This document shows positions 7,934 through 15,669 of a DNA stretch of 32,457 bases, in pieces. The notes beneath the pieces are model-generated. The model made no database searches. It had not been told where the DNA came from and saw nothing but the letters and a program-made list of their open reading frames with translations. How positions within the stretch are numbered: the first letter of the stretch is position 1; each line of letters begins with the position of its first letter. Source of the DNA: Xenorhabdus stockiae (lineage in GTDB: Bacteria; Pseudomonadota; Gammaproteobacteria; Enterobacterales; Enterobacteriaceae); the NCBI RefSeq assembly GCF_002632825.1, contig NZ_NJAJ01000038.1, positions 1-32,457 on the forward strand. The letters are read 5' to 3'. Position numbers and translations under genes: made by a program.

Positions 7934-9418
7934 ATGACAGTAAATTCACCAATGCTAATTACCTTCATTGTCTATATAGCCGGGATGCTGCTGATAGGCT
8001 TCATGGCTTACCGTGCCACCAAGAATTTCGATGACTATATTCTGGGTGGCCGGCGATTAGGCAGTGTTGTAACAGCACTATCTGCTGGCGCTTCTGATAT
8101 GAGTGGCTGGTTATTAATGGGGTTGCCGGGAGCAATTTTTTTATCCGGTGTATCAGAAATCTGGATAGCGTTGGGCTTATTATTGGGAGCCTATCTGAAC
8201 TGGCGCTGGGTCGCAGGCCGATTACGTGTTCATACAGAAATCAATAATAATGCGCTGACTTTACCGGATTATTTCACCAACCGCTTTGATGATAGCAGTA
8301 AAATTCTCCGTATTATCTCTGCCGTTGTTATCCTGATTTTCTTTACTATCTATTGTGCGTCAGGCGTTGTAGCGGGTGGTTTGTTGTTTGAAAACACATT
8401 TGGCATCAGCTACGAACACGCAATCTGGCTGGGGGCGTTAGCTACGATTGCCTACACTTTCCTCGGTGGATTTTTGGCGGTGAGCTGGACTGATACCGTA
8501 CAAGCAACCTTAATGATTTTTGCTTTGATTCTGGTGCCTGTGCTGATTTTACTCAACGTGGGCGGCGTGGAGAAGGCCATTACCATTATTGAGGCGAAAA
8601 ATCCTGTCTATATGGATATATTTAAGAACCTGAATTTTGTGGCCATCATTTCATTGTTGGGCTGGGGATTAGGTTACTTTGGTCAGCCGCATATTCTGGC
8701 CCGTTTTATGGCCGCAGATTCTCATCAGACTATCCATAAAGCGCGCCGCATCAGTATGACGTGGATGCTGTTATGTCTTGCGGGTACGTCAGCGGTGGGT
8801 TTCTTTGGTATTGCATATTTTTCAATCCATACAGATCAGGCTGGCCCGGTATTACAAAACCATGAGCGTATTTTCATGGAGCTGGGCATACTTTTATTTA
8901 ATCCGTGGATCACGGGTATTTTGTTGTCTGCGGTTTTGGCGGCGGTCATGAGTACACTGAGCTGCCAGTTGCTGGTGTGTTCCAGTGCTCTGACAGAAGA
9001 TTTTTATAAAGCCTTTATCCGTACGAAAGCCAGTCAGAAAGAACTGGTATGGGTCGGACGGATGATGGTGCTGTTGGTCGCAGCTATTGCCATTGTGATT
9101 GCGACTAACCCAAATAATAAAGTGCTGGCTTTAGTCAGTAATGCTTGGGCGGGTTTTGGCGCAGCATTTGGCCCAGTAATCCTGATTTCGGTGATTTGGC
9201 AACGTATGACACGTGATGGCGCATTGGCAGGTATGCTGGTGGGTGCAGTGACTGTACTGGTATGGATGAAGTTTCAGTGGTTTGGTCTATACGAAATCAT
9301 CCCCGGATTTATTCTGGCCTCGCTTGCCATTGTGGTGGTGAGCTTGTTGGGCAAAGCACCAAATAAGACGATCCAGCAGCGTTTTATCGAAGCCGAAGCT
9401 CAATATAATACTAAATAA
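7934..9418 (+). CDS. putP: Sodium/proline symporter PutP, copy 1
   Basis: Inner-membrane Na+/proline symporter of the SSS family that supplies proline to PutA. The start at 7934 (MTVNSPMLITFIVY, 494 residues) aligns with E. coli PutP (502) and has GGAG about ten bases upstream; the in-frame upstream ATG at 7904 lacks support. It is predicted to have 13 membrane segments. Residue numbers match E. coli through the first 80 positions: Asp55, Ser57 and Gly58 are in ASDMSGW, and Arg40 is in LGGRR. The Na2-site region AAVMSTLSCQLLVC is intact, as is the GWGLGYFGQPHILARFMAADS block. This copy looks fully functional. It is divergent from putA, with candidate PutA operators between them. Confidence 0.96.
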   Translation: MTVNSPMLITFIVYIAGMLLIGFMAYRATKNFDDYILGGRRLGSVVTALSAGASDMSGWLLMGLPGAIFLSGVSEIWIALGLLLGAYLNWRWVAGRLRVHTEINNNALTLPDYFTNRFDDSSKILRIISAVVILIFFTIYCASGVVAGGLLFENTFGISYEHAIWLGALATIAYTFLGGFLAVSWTDTVQATLMIFALILVPVLILLNVGGVEKAITIIEAKNPVYMDIFKNLNFVAIISLLGWGLGYFGQPHILARFMAADSHQTIHKARRISMTWMLLCLAGTSAVGFFGIAYFSIHTDQAGPVLQNHERIFMELGILLFNPWITGILLSAVLAAVMSTLSCQLLVCSSALTEDFYKAFIRTKASQKELVWVGRMMVLLVAAIAIVIATNPNNKVLALVSNAWAGFGAAFGPVILISVIWQRMTRDGALAGMLVGAVTVLVWMKFQWFGLYEIIPGFILASLAIVVVSLLGKAPNKTIQQRFIEAEAQYNTK

Positions 9419-9429
9419 AGATATATTCA

Positions 9430-9458
9430 GAGCCTCTGAAGTAGCAGAGGCTCATTTC
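9430..9458 (+). terminator. Terminator of putP copy 1
   Basis: GAGCCTCTG (9430-9438) and CAGAGGCTC (9445-9453) form a perfect 9-bp stem with loop AAGTAG, followed by ATTTCTT. The same structure is repeated after copy 2 as part of the duplication. Confidence 0.85.
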
Positions 9459-9529
9459 TTATCCTGTCCGATTCAATTACCATCTTTGCTTACCTTTACA
9501 CGTAATCTTCAGATATCACTCAGATAAAT

Positions 9530-9575
9530 CCAATAAATTTTGAATTGCATACAGCCAACAACAAGGCAGCCTGAA
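9530..9575. repeat. Decayed ERIC derivative upstream of the second putP
   Basis: CCAATAAATTTTGAATTGCAT followed by ACAGCCAACAACAAGGCAGC matches the derivative at 7605-7665, with the same internal deletion junction, but without the GGGTA right end. It shows that the duplicated unit already carried the shortened ERIC. Confidence 0.6.
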
Positions 9576-9616
9576 TAAACAGAATTTACAAAAAAATACT
9601 ATGGAGAAGAATCTGC

Positions 9617-11101
9617 ATGACAGTAAATTCACCAATGCTAATTACCTTCATTGTCTATATGACCGGGATGCTGCTGATAGGCTTCATGGCTTACCGTGCC
9701 ACCAAAAATTTTGACGATTATATTTTGGGAGGACGGCGTTTAGGCAGTGTAGTAACTGCGCTATCTGCTGGTGCATCTGGTATGAGTGGCTGGTTATTTA
9801 TGGGGTTGCCGGGAGCAATTTTTTTATCCGGTGTATCAAAAGGTTGGATCGCGTTGGGCTTATTACTGGGAGCCTATCTGAACTGGCGCTGGATCGCAGG
9901 CCGATTACGTGTTCATACAGAAATCAATAATAATGCACTGACTTTGCCGGATTATTTCACCAACCGCTTTGATGATAGCAGTAAAATTCTCCGTATTATC
10001 TCTGCCGTTGTTATCCTGATTTTCTTTACTATCTACTGTGCGTCAGGCGTTGTAGCGGGTGGTTTGTTGTTTGAGAACACATTTGGCATCAGCTACGAAC
10101 ACGCAATCTGGCTGGGGGCGTTAGCTACGATTGCCTACACTTTCCTCGGTGGATTTTTGGCGGTGAGCTGGACTGATACCGTACAAGCAACCTTAATGAT
10201 TTTTGCTTTGATCCTGGTGCCTGTGTTGATTTTACTCAACGTGGGCGGCGTGGAGAAAGCCATTACCATGATTGAGGCGAAAAATCCTGTCTATATGAAT
10301 ATATTTAAGAACCTGAATTTTGTTGCAATCATCTCATTGTTGGGCTGGGGATTAGGTTACTTTGGTCAGCCGCATATTCTGGCTCGTTTTATGGCGGCAG
10401 ATTCTCACCAGACTATCCATAAAGCCCGCCGGATCAGTATGACGTGGATGTTGTTATGCCTTGCGGGCACGTCAGCAGTGGGTTTCTTTGGTATTGCGTA
10501 TTTCTCATTCCATACAGATCAAGCTGGCCCGGTATTACAAAACCATGAGCGTATTTTCATGGAGCTGGGCATACTTTTATTTAATCCGTGGATCACGGGC
10601 ATTTTGCTGTCCGCGGTTTTGGCGGCGGTCATGAGTACACTGAGTTGTCAGCTGTTGGTGTGTTCCAGCGCACTGACCGAAGATTTTTATAAAGCCTTTA
10701 TCCGTACGAAAGCCAGCCAGAAAGAACTAGTATGGGTCGGACGGATGATGGTGCTGTTGGTCGCAGCTATTGCCATTGTGATTGCGACTAATCCAAATAA
10801 TAAAGTGCTGGCCTTAGTCAGTAATGCCTGGGCGGGTTTTGGCGCAGCATTTGGCCCAGTTATCCTGATTTCGGTGATTTGGCAACGCATGACACGTGAT
10901 GGCGCATTGGCAGGCATGTTGGTGGGTGCAGTGACTGTGTTGGTATGGATGAAGTTTCAGTGGTTTGGTCTGTACGAAATCATTCCCGGATTTATTTTAT
11001 CTTTACTTGCCATTGTGGTGGTGAGTCTATTGGGTAAAACACCAAATAAGACGATCCAGCGGCGTTTTATCGAAGCGGAAGCTCAGTATAATACTAAATA
11101 A
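9617..11101 (+). CDS. PutP paralogue, copy 2, with Asp55 replaced by Gly
   Basis: Full-length second PutP-like symporter (494 residues), about 97 percent identical to copy 1. The 14 differences are I15M, A16T, D55G, L61F, E75K, I76G, V93I and seven in the second half. Asp55 is known to be essential for Na+-coupled proline uptake in E. coli PutP; here GAT has become GGT. Three further changes lie within the next 21 residues. The reading frame, ribosome-binding site (GGAG) and terminator are intact, and the rest of the transport core is unchanged, so the gene is kept open although the classical coupling residue is gone. It may be inactive, may use another ion or substrate, or may act as a sensor or partner of copy 1. 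Function is unknown. Confidence 0.9.
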   Translation: MTVNSPMLITFIVYMTGMLLIGFMAYRATKNFDDYILGGRRLGSVVTALSAGASGMSGWLFMGLPGAIFLSGVSKGWIALGLLLGAYLNWRWIAGRLRVHTEINNNALTLPDYFTNRFDDSSKILRIISAVVILIFFTIYCASGVVAGGLLFENTFGISYEHAIWLGALATIAYTFLGGFLAVSWTDTVQATLMIFALILVPVLILLNVGGVEKAITMIEAKNPVYMNIFKNLNFVAIISLLGWGLGYFGQPHILARFMAADSHQTIHKARRISMTWMLLCLAGTSAVGFFGIAYFSFHTDQAGPVLQNHERIFMELGILLFNPWITGILLSAVLAAVMSTLSCQLLVCSSALTEDFYKAFIRTKASQKELVWVGRMMVLLVAAIAIVIATNPNNKVLALVSNAWAGFGAAFGPVILISVIWQRMTRDGALAGMLVGAVTVLVWMKFQWFGLYEIIPGFILSLLAIVVVSLLGKTPNKTIQRRFIEAEAQYNTK

Positions 11102-11112
11102 AGATATATTCA

Positions 11113-11141
11113 GAGCCTCTGAAGTAGCAGAGGCTCATTTA
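11113..11141 (+). terminator. Terminator of putP copy 2
   Basis: Duplicate of the copy 1 terminator: GAGCCTCTG (11113-11121), loop AAGTAG, CAGAGGCTC (11128-11136), then ATTTA. The T-run is shorter than in copy 1. It faces the convergent gene ending at 11151. Confidence 0.75.
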
Positions 11142-11150
11142 TCCTAATTA

Positions 11151-11792
11151 TTACCAGCATATCCATCGTTTGGGATCTCCAGCATATTCAAGTTTTGTCC
11201 CTTCTGGTGGTTGAAGAAGAGTAATAGTCCACCCTTGATCTGAATCCTTAAAATTACCAGTTTGATTATTATATGTATCATTGAGAGAGTGGATTGTTAT
11301 TGGTTTTGAATTAAAATTCGCGCGTATATAATCTGGCGGAGGTGCTCCATCAGTTTTTTCACTTATTTCTCTCAGATTTGCAGGGCAATATTGTTTAGAA
11401 TAAAAAACTGTCCAATAATACCCAGATATGAGAGTAGGAGAGACTTCTATCATTCCTATCCGACCAGACCATAGTAGTTTTTCATCTTGAGTAATAAATT
11501 TAAATCCTGTTATTTTTGCAGCATGAAAGCAGTTGAGAGAATTTTTATCTTCCCAAGTAAAAGTCCCTTTTTTTCCCGGCCCTACTGTTATCACCACGGG
11601 ATTGCCTTCTGTTGGTTGATATGTGCAAACAGCATAGACAGATGGTGCATAGACAGTGATTGTATAATTTGTTCTATTATCAATAGTTATCGGGTGATAT
11701 CCAGAAGAAAATGCTGAAATTGATGTGGTAGTAAGTAACATCATAATAATCAAATTAAACATTCTATGATAAATTAAATTTATGATTTTCAT
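11151..11792 (-). CDS. Secreted protein of unknown function (213 aa)
   Basis: I do not recognise this family. The ATG at 11792 has AAGGAG ten bases upstream. The N-terminus has a hydrophobic core (about residues 12-28, FNLIIMMLLTTTSISAFSS) typical of a Sec signal peptide, with cleavage likely near SAFSS. The mature part is beta-rich, begins YHPITIDNRTNYTITVYAP, and has four cysteines (in AVCTYQ, LNCFHA, QYCPAN and the terminal WICW) that could form two disulfides in the periplasm or outside the cell. It is aromatic- and Asn-rich, and its AT content is well above that of the put genes. It is convergent with putP copy 2. Confidence 0.7.
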   Translation of the reverse strand: MKIINLIYHRMFNLIIMMLLTTTSISAFSSGYHPITIDNRTNYTITVYAPSVYAVCTYQPTEGNPVVITVGPGKKGTFTWEDKNSLNCFHAAKITGFKFITQDEKLLWSGRIGMIEVSPTLISGYYWTVFYSKQYCPANLREISEKTDGAPPPDYIRANFNSKPITIHSLNDTYNNQTGNFKDSDQGWTITLLQPPEGTKLEYAGDPKRWICW

Positions 11793-12123
11793 AACAGCTC
11801 CTTACTTATTAGTAAGTAAATAAAAAATTACCCCTTCTAAAGGAAACGTTCCATTAGCGAATGGTGGTTTTTTGTTCTAATATATTATTAAATAATAGTC
11901 TATATTTTTGATTGTTCTAATTATTAATGTTTAATAAAAATTATATTAATGTATCTTATCTTTAATGATGAATGAGATGAGTTGTTATTTTCAATTAATT
12001 GTTTTTACAGGGGATGTTTTTAATGGGAGGATTTGATTTTTATTTTTTAGTGCTTTTTCTACTGTATATAACGAGATAGGTGATAGTGAATATGAAAAAT
12101 ATCAAATTTTCTTCAATAACACG
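11793..12123. other. AT-rich intergenic region
   Basis: About 330 bases of very AT-rich sequence between two minus-strand genes. It should hold the promoter of the 213-residue secreted protein, whose Shine-Dalgarno lies at about 11800-11806. No other gene, repeat or RNA is evident. Confidence 0.5.
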
Positions 12124-12153
12124 ATTCTCCAGCCAATCGGTTGACTGGAGAAT
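12124..12153. repeat. Inverted repeat / possible terminator
   Basis: ATTCTCCAG (12124-12132) and CTGGAGAAT (12145-12153) form a 9-bp stem around a 12-base loop that can itself pair CAA with TTG. It lies just past the stop of the minus-strand gene at 12173. A second small palindrome, CCTAATT-TTT-AATTAGG, spans 12161-12177. There is no clear T-run, so its role is uncertain. Confidence 0.5.
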
Positions 12154-12172
12154 TCAATTACCTAATTTTTAA

Positions 12173-12481
12173 TTAGGATTCAGATGCAGATGCATTGATG
12201 GATGCAGGATAAAGATATGCAGACCATTCATTATATTGGCAAACAAATATTGACGGATTTCTTGCTGAAAGTGGAGATGCTAATTTATAAACTCGATCTC
12301 TTATTTCAGCAGCAGTATTTAATGAGTAACCAACATAAGTGCCGGCAGGTAAGGCCATAACATTGCCATTTGAAAATACTACTATGTTATTAAAATTAAT
12401 TGTTTTAAGTGATTCGTTAAGAGCACTAATTTCTCTTGGGCCTGCACCATAGATTTCAACGCGGATTAAATAATTAGCCAT
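12173..12481 (-). CDS. DUF2622 / GhoS-like small protein
   Basis: 102 residues, starting MANYLIRVEIYGAG with a GAGAGG ribosome-binding site. The opening, the central SNGNVMALPAGTYVGYS segment and the later IRDRVYKLASPL helix match my recollection of the DUF2622 family, which includes the antitoxin GhoS, a ferredoxin-fold ribonuclease that degrades ghoT toxin mRNA. The match is by memory only. No GhoT-like small membrane toxin was found beside it, so it is not shown to be a toxin-antitoxin pair. The C-terminus (ASINASASES) is low-complexity. Confidence 0.55.
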   Translation of the reverse strand: MANYLIRVEIYGAGPREISALNESLKTINFNNIVVFSNGNVMALPAGTYVGYSLNTAAEIRDRVYKLASPLSARNPSIFVCQYNEWSAYLYPASINASASES

Positions 12482-12741
12482 GGATTACCTCTCTTTTATT
12501 TAATGTTTGAATAAAATCATTCATCGGTTTTCTGTGTGCAGAATACGATGATATTTATATCCAATCTCTTTCCGAGGTTGGTATGCTGGAGAATCTAACA
12601 GGTATTAATGACATTACGCCATATCATTAAATCACAGTTATTTGATGAAATGTTTTTAGAGGATTTTGAATATAATATTTATTATCAGATCTGCTATTTA
12701 ATAGCTCTACAAAGATATAGATCTTTATATATTTGACTATG

Positions 12742-13003
12742 GGGAACCTCTAAAAACTTTTCATCGCCGCCTAACCGAGTAAGATACACACAGAATACAT
12801 TTTTGTAAGGTAATGCCATCATGATCCTACCTCGCTCTGCTTTGAAAAAAGACAAGTTGGCGGTCGAGTATCATCGGCAGAAAATAGATGAATTAGGCAA
12901 CCCACTATTTTTGCTTGATAAATATGTCAATTTGTCGGCACTCACGGAGGTGGTTGACTGTGCGATGCCCCGCATTGTTTCTCCTAAAGGGGGACGCCCG
13001 CCG
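12742..13003 (+). mobile_element. IS5-family element, 5' end fragment
   Basis: Begins with the terminal repeat GGGAACCTCTAAAAAC (12742-12757). A transposase start follows at 12821 (MILPRSALKKDKLAVEYHRQ) and the frame runs to GGRPP near 13003, where similarity to the inverted copy at 15670-16756 stops abruptly. The remaining sequence belongs to an IS630-type transposase. It is therefore a truncated element disrupted by a later insertion or deletion. Confidence 0.85.
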
Positions 13004-13737
13004 ACTCATGGCACTCTTAATGTTACATGAAGGTCAGACCGTTTCTCATATCGTTAGGAGCCTTCATTACTCACGTTCTTCCGTCCATCGTTGGATAAAT
13101 TGGTTAATATTATATGGGTTGGAAGGGTTAAAAAGCTTACCAAGAGGAAGGCCTGCTCGATGGAATTCAGCTCCGATTTTTAGCTTGCTGTCATTCTTAT
13201 TATCACACTCCCCACAAGATTTTGGCTGTTTGTGTTCACGTTGGAGTATTAAACTTATCACTCATATAAACGGTTTTTCACTGTCTAAAAGGACAACAAA
13301 AACGCGTGATGGTGCTGGGGAAAAATCAAAAGCACTACCTTGCAGGTTGCCTTGAGGAACGAATAGGTCAAGTGACCTATGTCTGTGGTATAAAGAAAAA
13401 CTCTGATCTATTTATCAATATGTTAGATAAAACTAATCGTCAGTATCGCCAAGCCAAAAGTCTCATATTAATTTTGGATAATTATGGTATTTACAAAAGC
13501 CAGAAAGTCAGGGAATGGCTAAAACAACATCCTAAATTTAACCTGTTATTTTTACCGGTTTATTCGCCAAGGCTAAATAAGATTGAACGTCTGTGGCAAT
13601 CTTTGCATGAAACCGTCACACGGAATCATTGCTGTCGGTATATGTGGCAACTCTTAGCGTGCGTTGAAGAATTTATGACTACCTTTTCATTAGGGTTACA
13701 GCCGGGGGTGATAAAAATGAGTGTATCGTTATTATGA
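13004..13737 (+). pseudogene. IS630-family transposase remnant
   Basis: The first part encodes a helix-turn-helix N-terminus (LMLHEGQTVSHIVRSLHYSR, then VHRWINWLILYGLEGL), with no start codon of its own because it is fused to the IS5-family fragment. After about 13260 the frame is lost. The rest resumes at 13306 (VMVLGKNQKHYLAGCLEE) and carries the second Asp (LILILDNYGIY) and the Glu (PRLNKIERLWQSLHE) of the DDE catalytic triad. The segment with the first Asp is missing, so an internal deletion has removed it. It cannot make an active transposase. Confidence 0.85.
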
Positions 13738-13944
13738 AAGCTTATTTATATGATTGTGGAAATATTAAATATATTTTAACAGTTGTATAAATAATAATTT
13801 TTATTAGAGCTTTAATGAAAATTATTATTTATTTTTATAATAAGACCCTTTATAAAGCATGTAAATAATAAAAGTTTTTTATTGTTTATATATAAATTAA
13901 TTCAAATAATAATTGTTGCTTATTAAAATCTAAGGAATAATATT

Positions 13945-15435
13945 ATGGCTGATAATTTATCTATTGATTTTAAAGGTGCTGATGTTTTTCAAGGGTCAAA
14001 TCTTATTATAATAGCCACTTATACCGGAGATTCTTCACATAAAGTACTTAAAACCAGTAATATTATACTTGAAAATAATCCACGAAATGCAAATATATCG
14101 ATAAAAACTTACGAAGATACTAATAGAAAAATAAATATTGATGATACTAATAATAAGATGGTAGTTCCTTTTATTATTGAAATAAAAAATTGCGCAGACG
14201 CATCTGATATAAAATTAAAGTTTTCAACTACTATTACGGGATCCTCTGTTAAAAATGTTACCTATAAACAATATTCATTAGTAGATGGTAGCATAGATAT
14301 AAGTTCATTAGAGCCTTTAGCTATAGGGAGCACTGTTGTTAATGATCTTAATCCAGTAAAATATCCACAAAATCCAGATAAAGATCATCCAAAATTAAAT
14401 ATAGTAATATATCCAAGAACTAGCACTAATAAATTGTTACCCTATTGTCAAATTCCATTACATGTAGAAGGTATACAATATACTCGTTTGTATAACGGTA
14501 CCACAGAAATTTTTCCGTTCAATAATAATATGTATTATGTTAATACTGATAGTTCTGGAAACCTCGATATCAATTTTTATGCGCAAAGTCTAACCGATAC
14601 ATATGCTGCAGAAGTGATTATTTCTAATACGATGTATGATGGTAATTTTCCTTCACAAAAAAATGCATTATTTTTTACAAAAAATATAATACCTTCGGAT
14701 AATTTAGATAATCCTTCAATTACTAATATAAGTGGAGACGAGGTACCTCCCCCTTCAAATAAAAACGATTTATTTTTTGAAGTTACACTACCTCAATCAG
14801 CTCAACTAAATATATTAGATACTATTTATATTATGAGTGATATAGATATTAAAACACCTACAGTATGCATATCTGATATGTATACTGAAAATAAAAAATT
14901 TAATGTTCCTTATAAAATATTCACTCCTTTTCAATTAAATATATTATATTACTATGTTTTTACTGCCAGACAAGATATTTTTAGATCAAAAAATTTAATT
15001 TTTAGAGTGGGTGGGGATTCTAATACCTATGTTCCACCAAACGGAAATCTTAGAATACCCATAATTAACAATTATTTAGGAAATCCAGTTGATCAATTTT
15101 TTACTTTTGGTATAGATAATCTTGGAACGGGAATAACTTGTGTTATTCCCGTTGGTACTAGGAATTCACCTCAAATAAATGATATGGTTACTTGTATTTT
15201 AACAATTATTACCTATGATTCAGATGGAATTTTACAGCCTCTTGTTACGACAATAGGTAATTCTCAACAAGTAAAAAATGTGACTCCAATTACATTTACT
15301 ATTGATAGCTCCATTTTAAAAGGTTTTGGTATAGACTATACTGATAATCCAACATCTTTTTACATTAATTATTTAGTTAATCAAAGAAAATATTCGCAAA
15401 GCTGGGAAGGATATCTAGATACGGTTGAATTATAG
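13945..15435 (+). CDS. Orphan beta-rich protein of unknown function (496 aa)
   Basis: Not recognised. An intact 496-codon gene with a good ribosome-binding site (AAGGA, spacing about 8) and start MADNLSIDFKGADVFQGSN. The composition is rich in Asn, Ile, Thr, Tyr and Asp with alternating polar and hydrophobic residues, which suggests several beta-sandwich (Ig-like) domains of about 110-130 residues. Proline-rich linkers occur near 145 (VKYPQNPDKDHPK) and 265 (EVPPPSNKND). There is no signal peptide, membrane segment or catalytic motif I can see. AT content is far higher than in the put or fli genes, which suggests transfer. It sits between two inverted IS5-family ends and is followed by a gene stub cut by one of them. 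It could be an adhesin-like, toxin-associated or structural protein; this is speculation. Confidence 0.75.
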   Translation: MADNLSIDFKGADVFQGSNLIIIATYTGDSSHKVLKTSNIILENNPRNANISIKTYEDTNRKINIDDTNNKMVVPFIIEIKNCADASDIKLKFSTTITGSSVKNVTYKQYSLVDGSIDISSLEPLAIGSTVVNDLNPVKYPQNPDKDHPKLNIVIYPRTSTNKLLPYCQIPLHVEGIQYTRLYNGTTEIFPFNNNMYYVNTDSSGNLDINFYAQSLTDTYAAEVIISNTMYDGNFPSQKNALFFTKNIIPSDNLDNPSITNISGDEVPPPSNKNDLFFEVTLPQSAQLNILDTIYIMSDIDIKTPTVCISDMYTENKKFNVPYKIFTPFQLNILYYYVFTARQDIFRSKNLIFRVGGDSNTYVPPNGNLRIPIINNYLGNPVDQFFTFGIDNLGTGITCVIPVGTRNSPQINDMVTCILTIITYDSDGILQPLVTTIGNSQQVKNVTPITFTIDSSILKGFGIDYTDNPTSFYINYLVNQRKYSQSWEGYLDTVEL

Positions 15436-15514
15436 TCTAAATCAATATAATTCATAAGTATTATTATTTAAATTTATAAATAGGAATAATACTCTATCTT
15501 TGGGAGTATAACTA

Positions 15515-15669
15515 ATGATTATATCTAAAGATAAGTTACTTAAAAAACCAGATTACCTCAAAGAGATTATAATATTGGAGTTCTTGATGTTAGTTTAAAA
15601 CAAAATGATTGCATGTTAGTTATTGTTGATCGCTTTGGTGGCGAAAGCCCTAATCAAGATATAACTATA
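15515..15669 (+). pseudogene. Gene stub truncated by an IS5-family element
   Basis: ATG 15515 (MIISKDKLLKK) follows the 496-residue gene by 79 bases. A run of six A at 15542-15547 marks a point where a one-base shift would join it to a good downstream frame, LPQRDYNIGVLDVSLKQND followed by MLVIVDRFGGESPNQD. That frame is cut at 15669 by the terminal repeat of the IS element. It is probably a second gene of the same accessory unit, now frameshifted and truncated. Family unknown. Confidence 0.5.

Larger units (their letters stand above)
7581..9457 (+). repeat. Tandem duplication unit A containing the first putP
   Basis: Leader, gene and terminator of the first putP are repeated at 9503-11140. 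From the start codon to the terminator the two units are collinear with a constant offset of 1683 bases. Upstream, homology continues in pieces from TAATCTTCAG (7581-7590). Unit A has an extra 241 bp (including the full ERIC) flanked by the direct repeat AGTCTGAA at 7645-7652 and 7886-7893. Confidence 0.88.
9503..11140 (+). repeat. Tandem duplication unit B containing the second putP
   Basis: Second unit of the duplication, beginning at TAATCTTCAG (9503-9512) and ending at GGCTCATTT (11132-11140), separated from unit A by about 45 bases. It lacks the 241-bp segment with the full ERIC. The coding parts give 14 amino-acid differences in 494. Confidence 0.88.
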
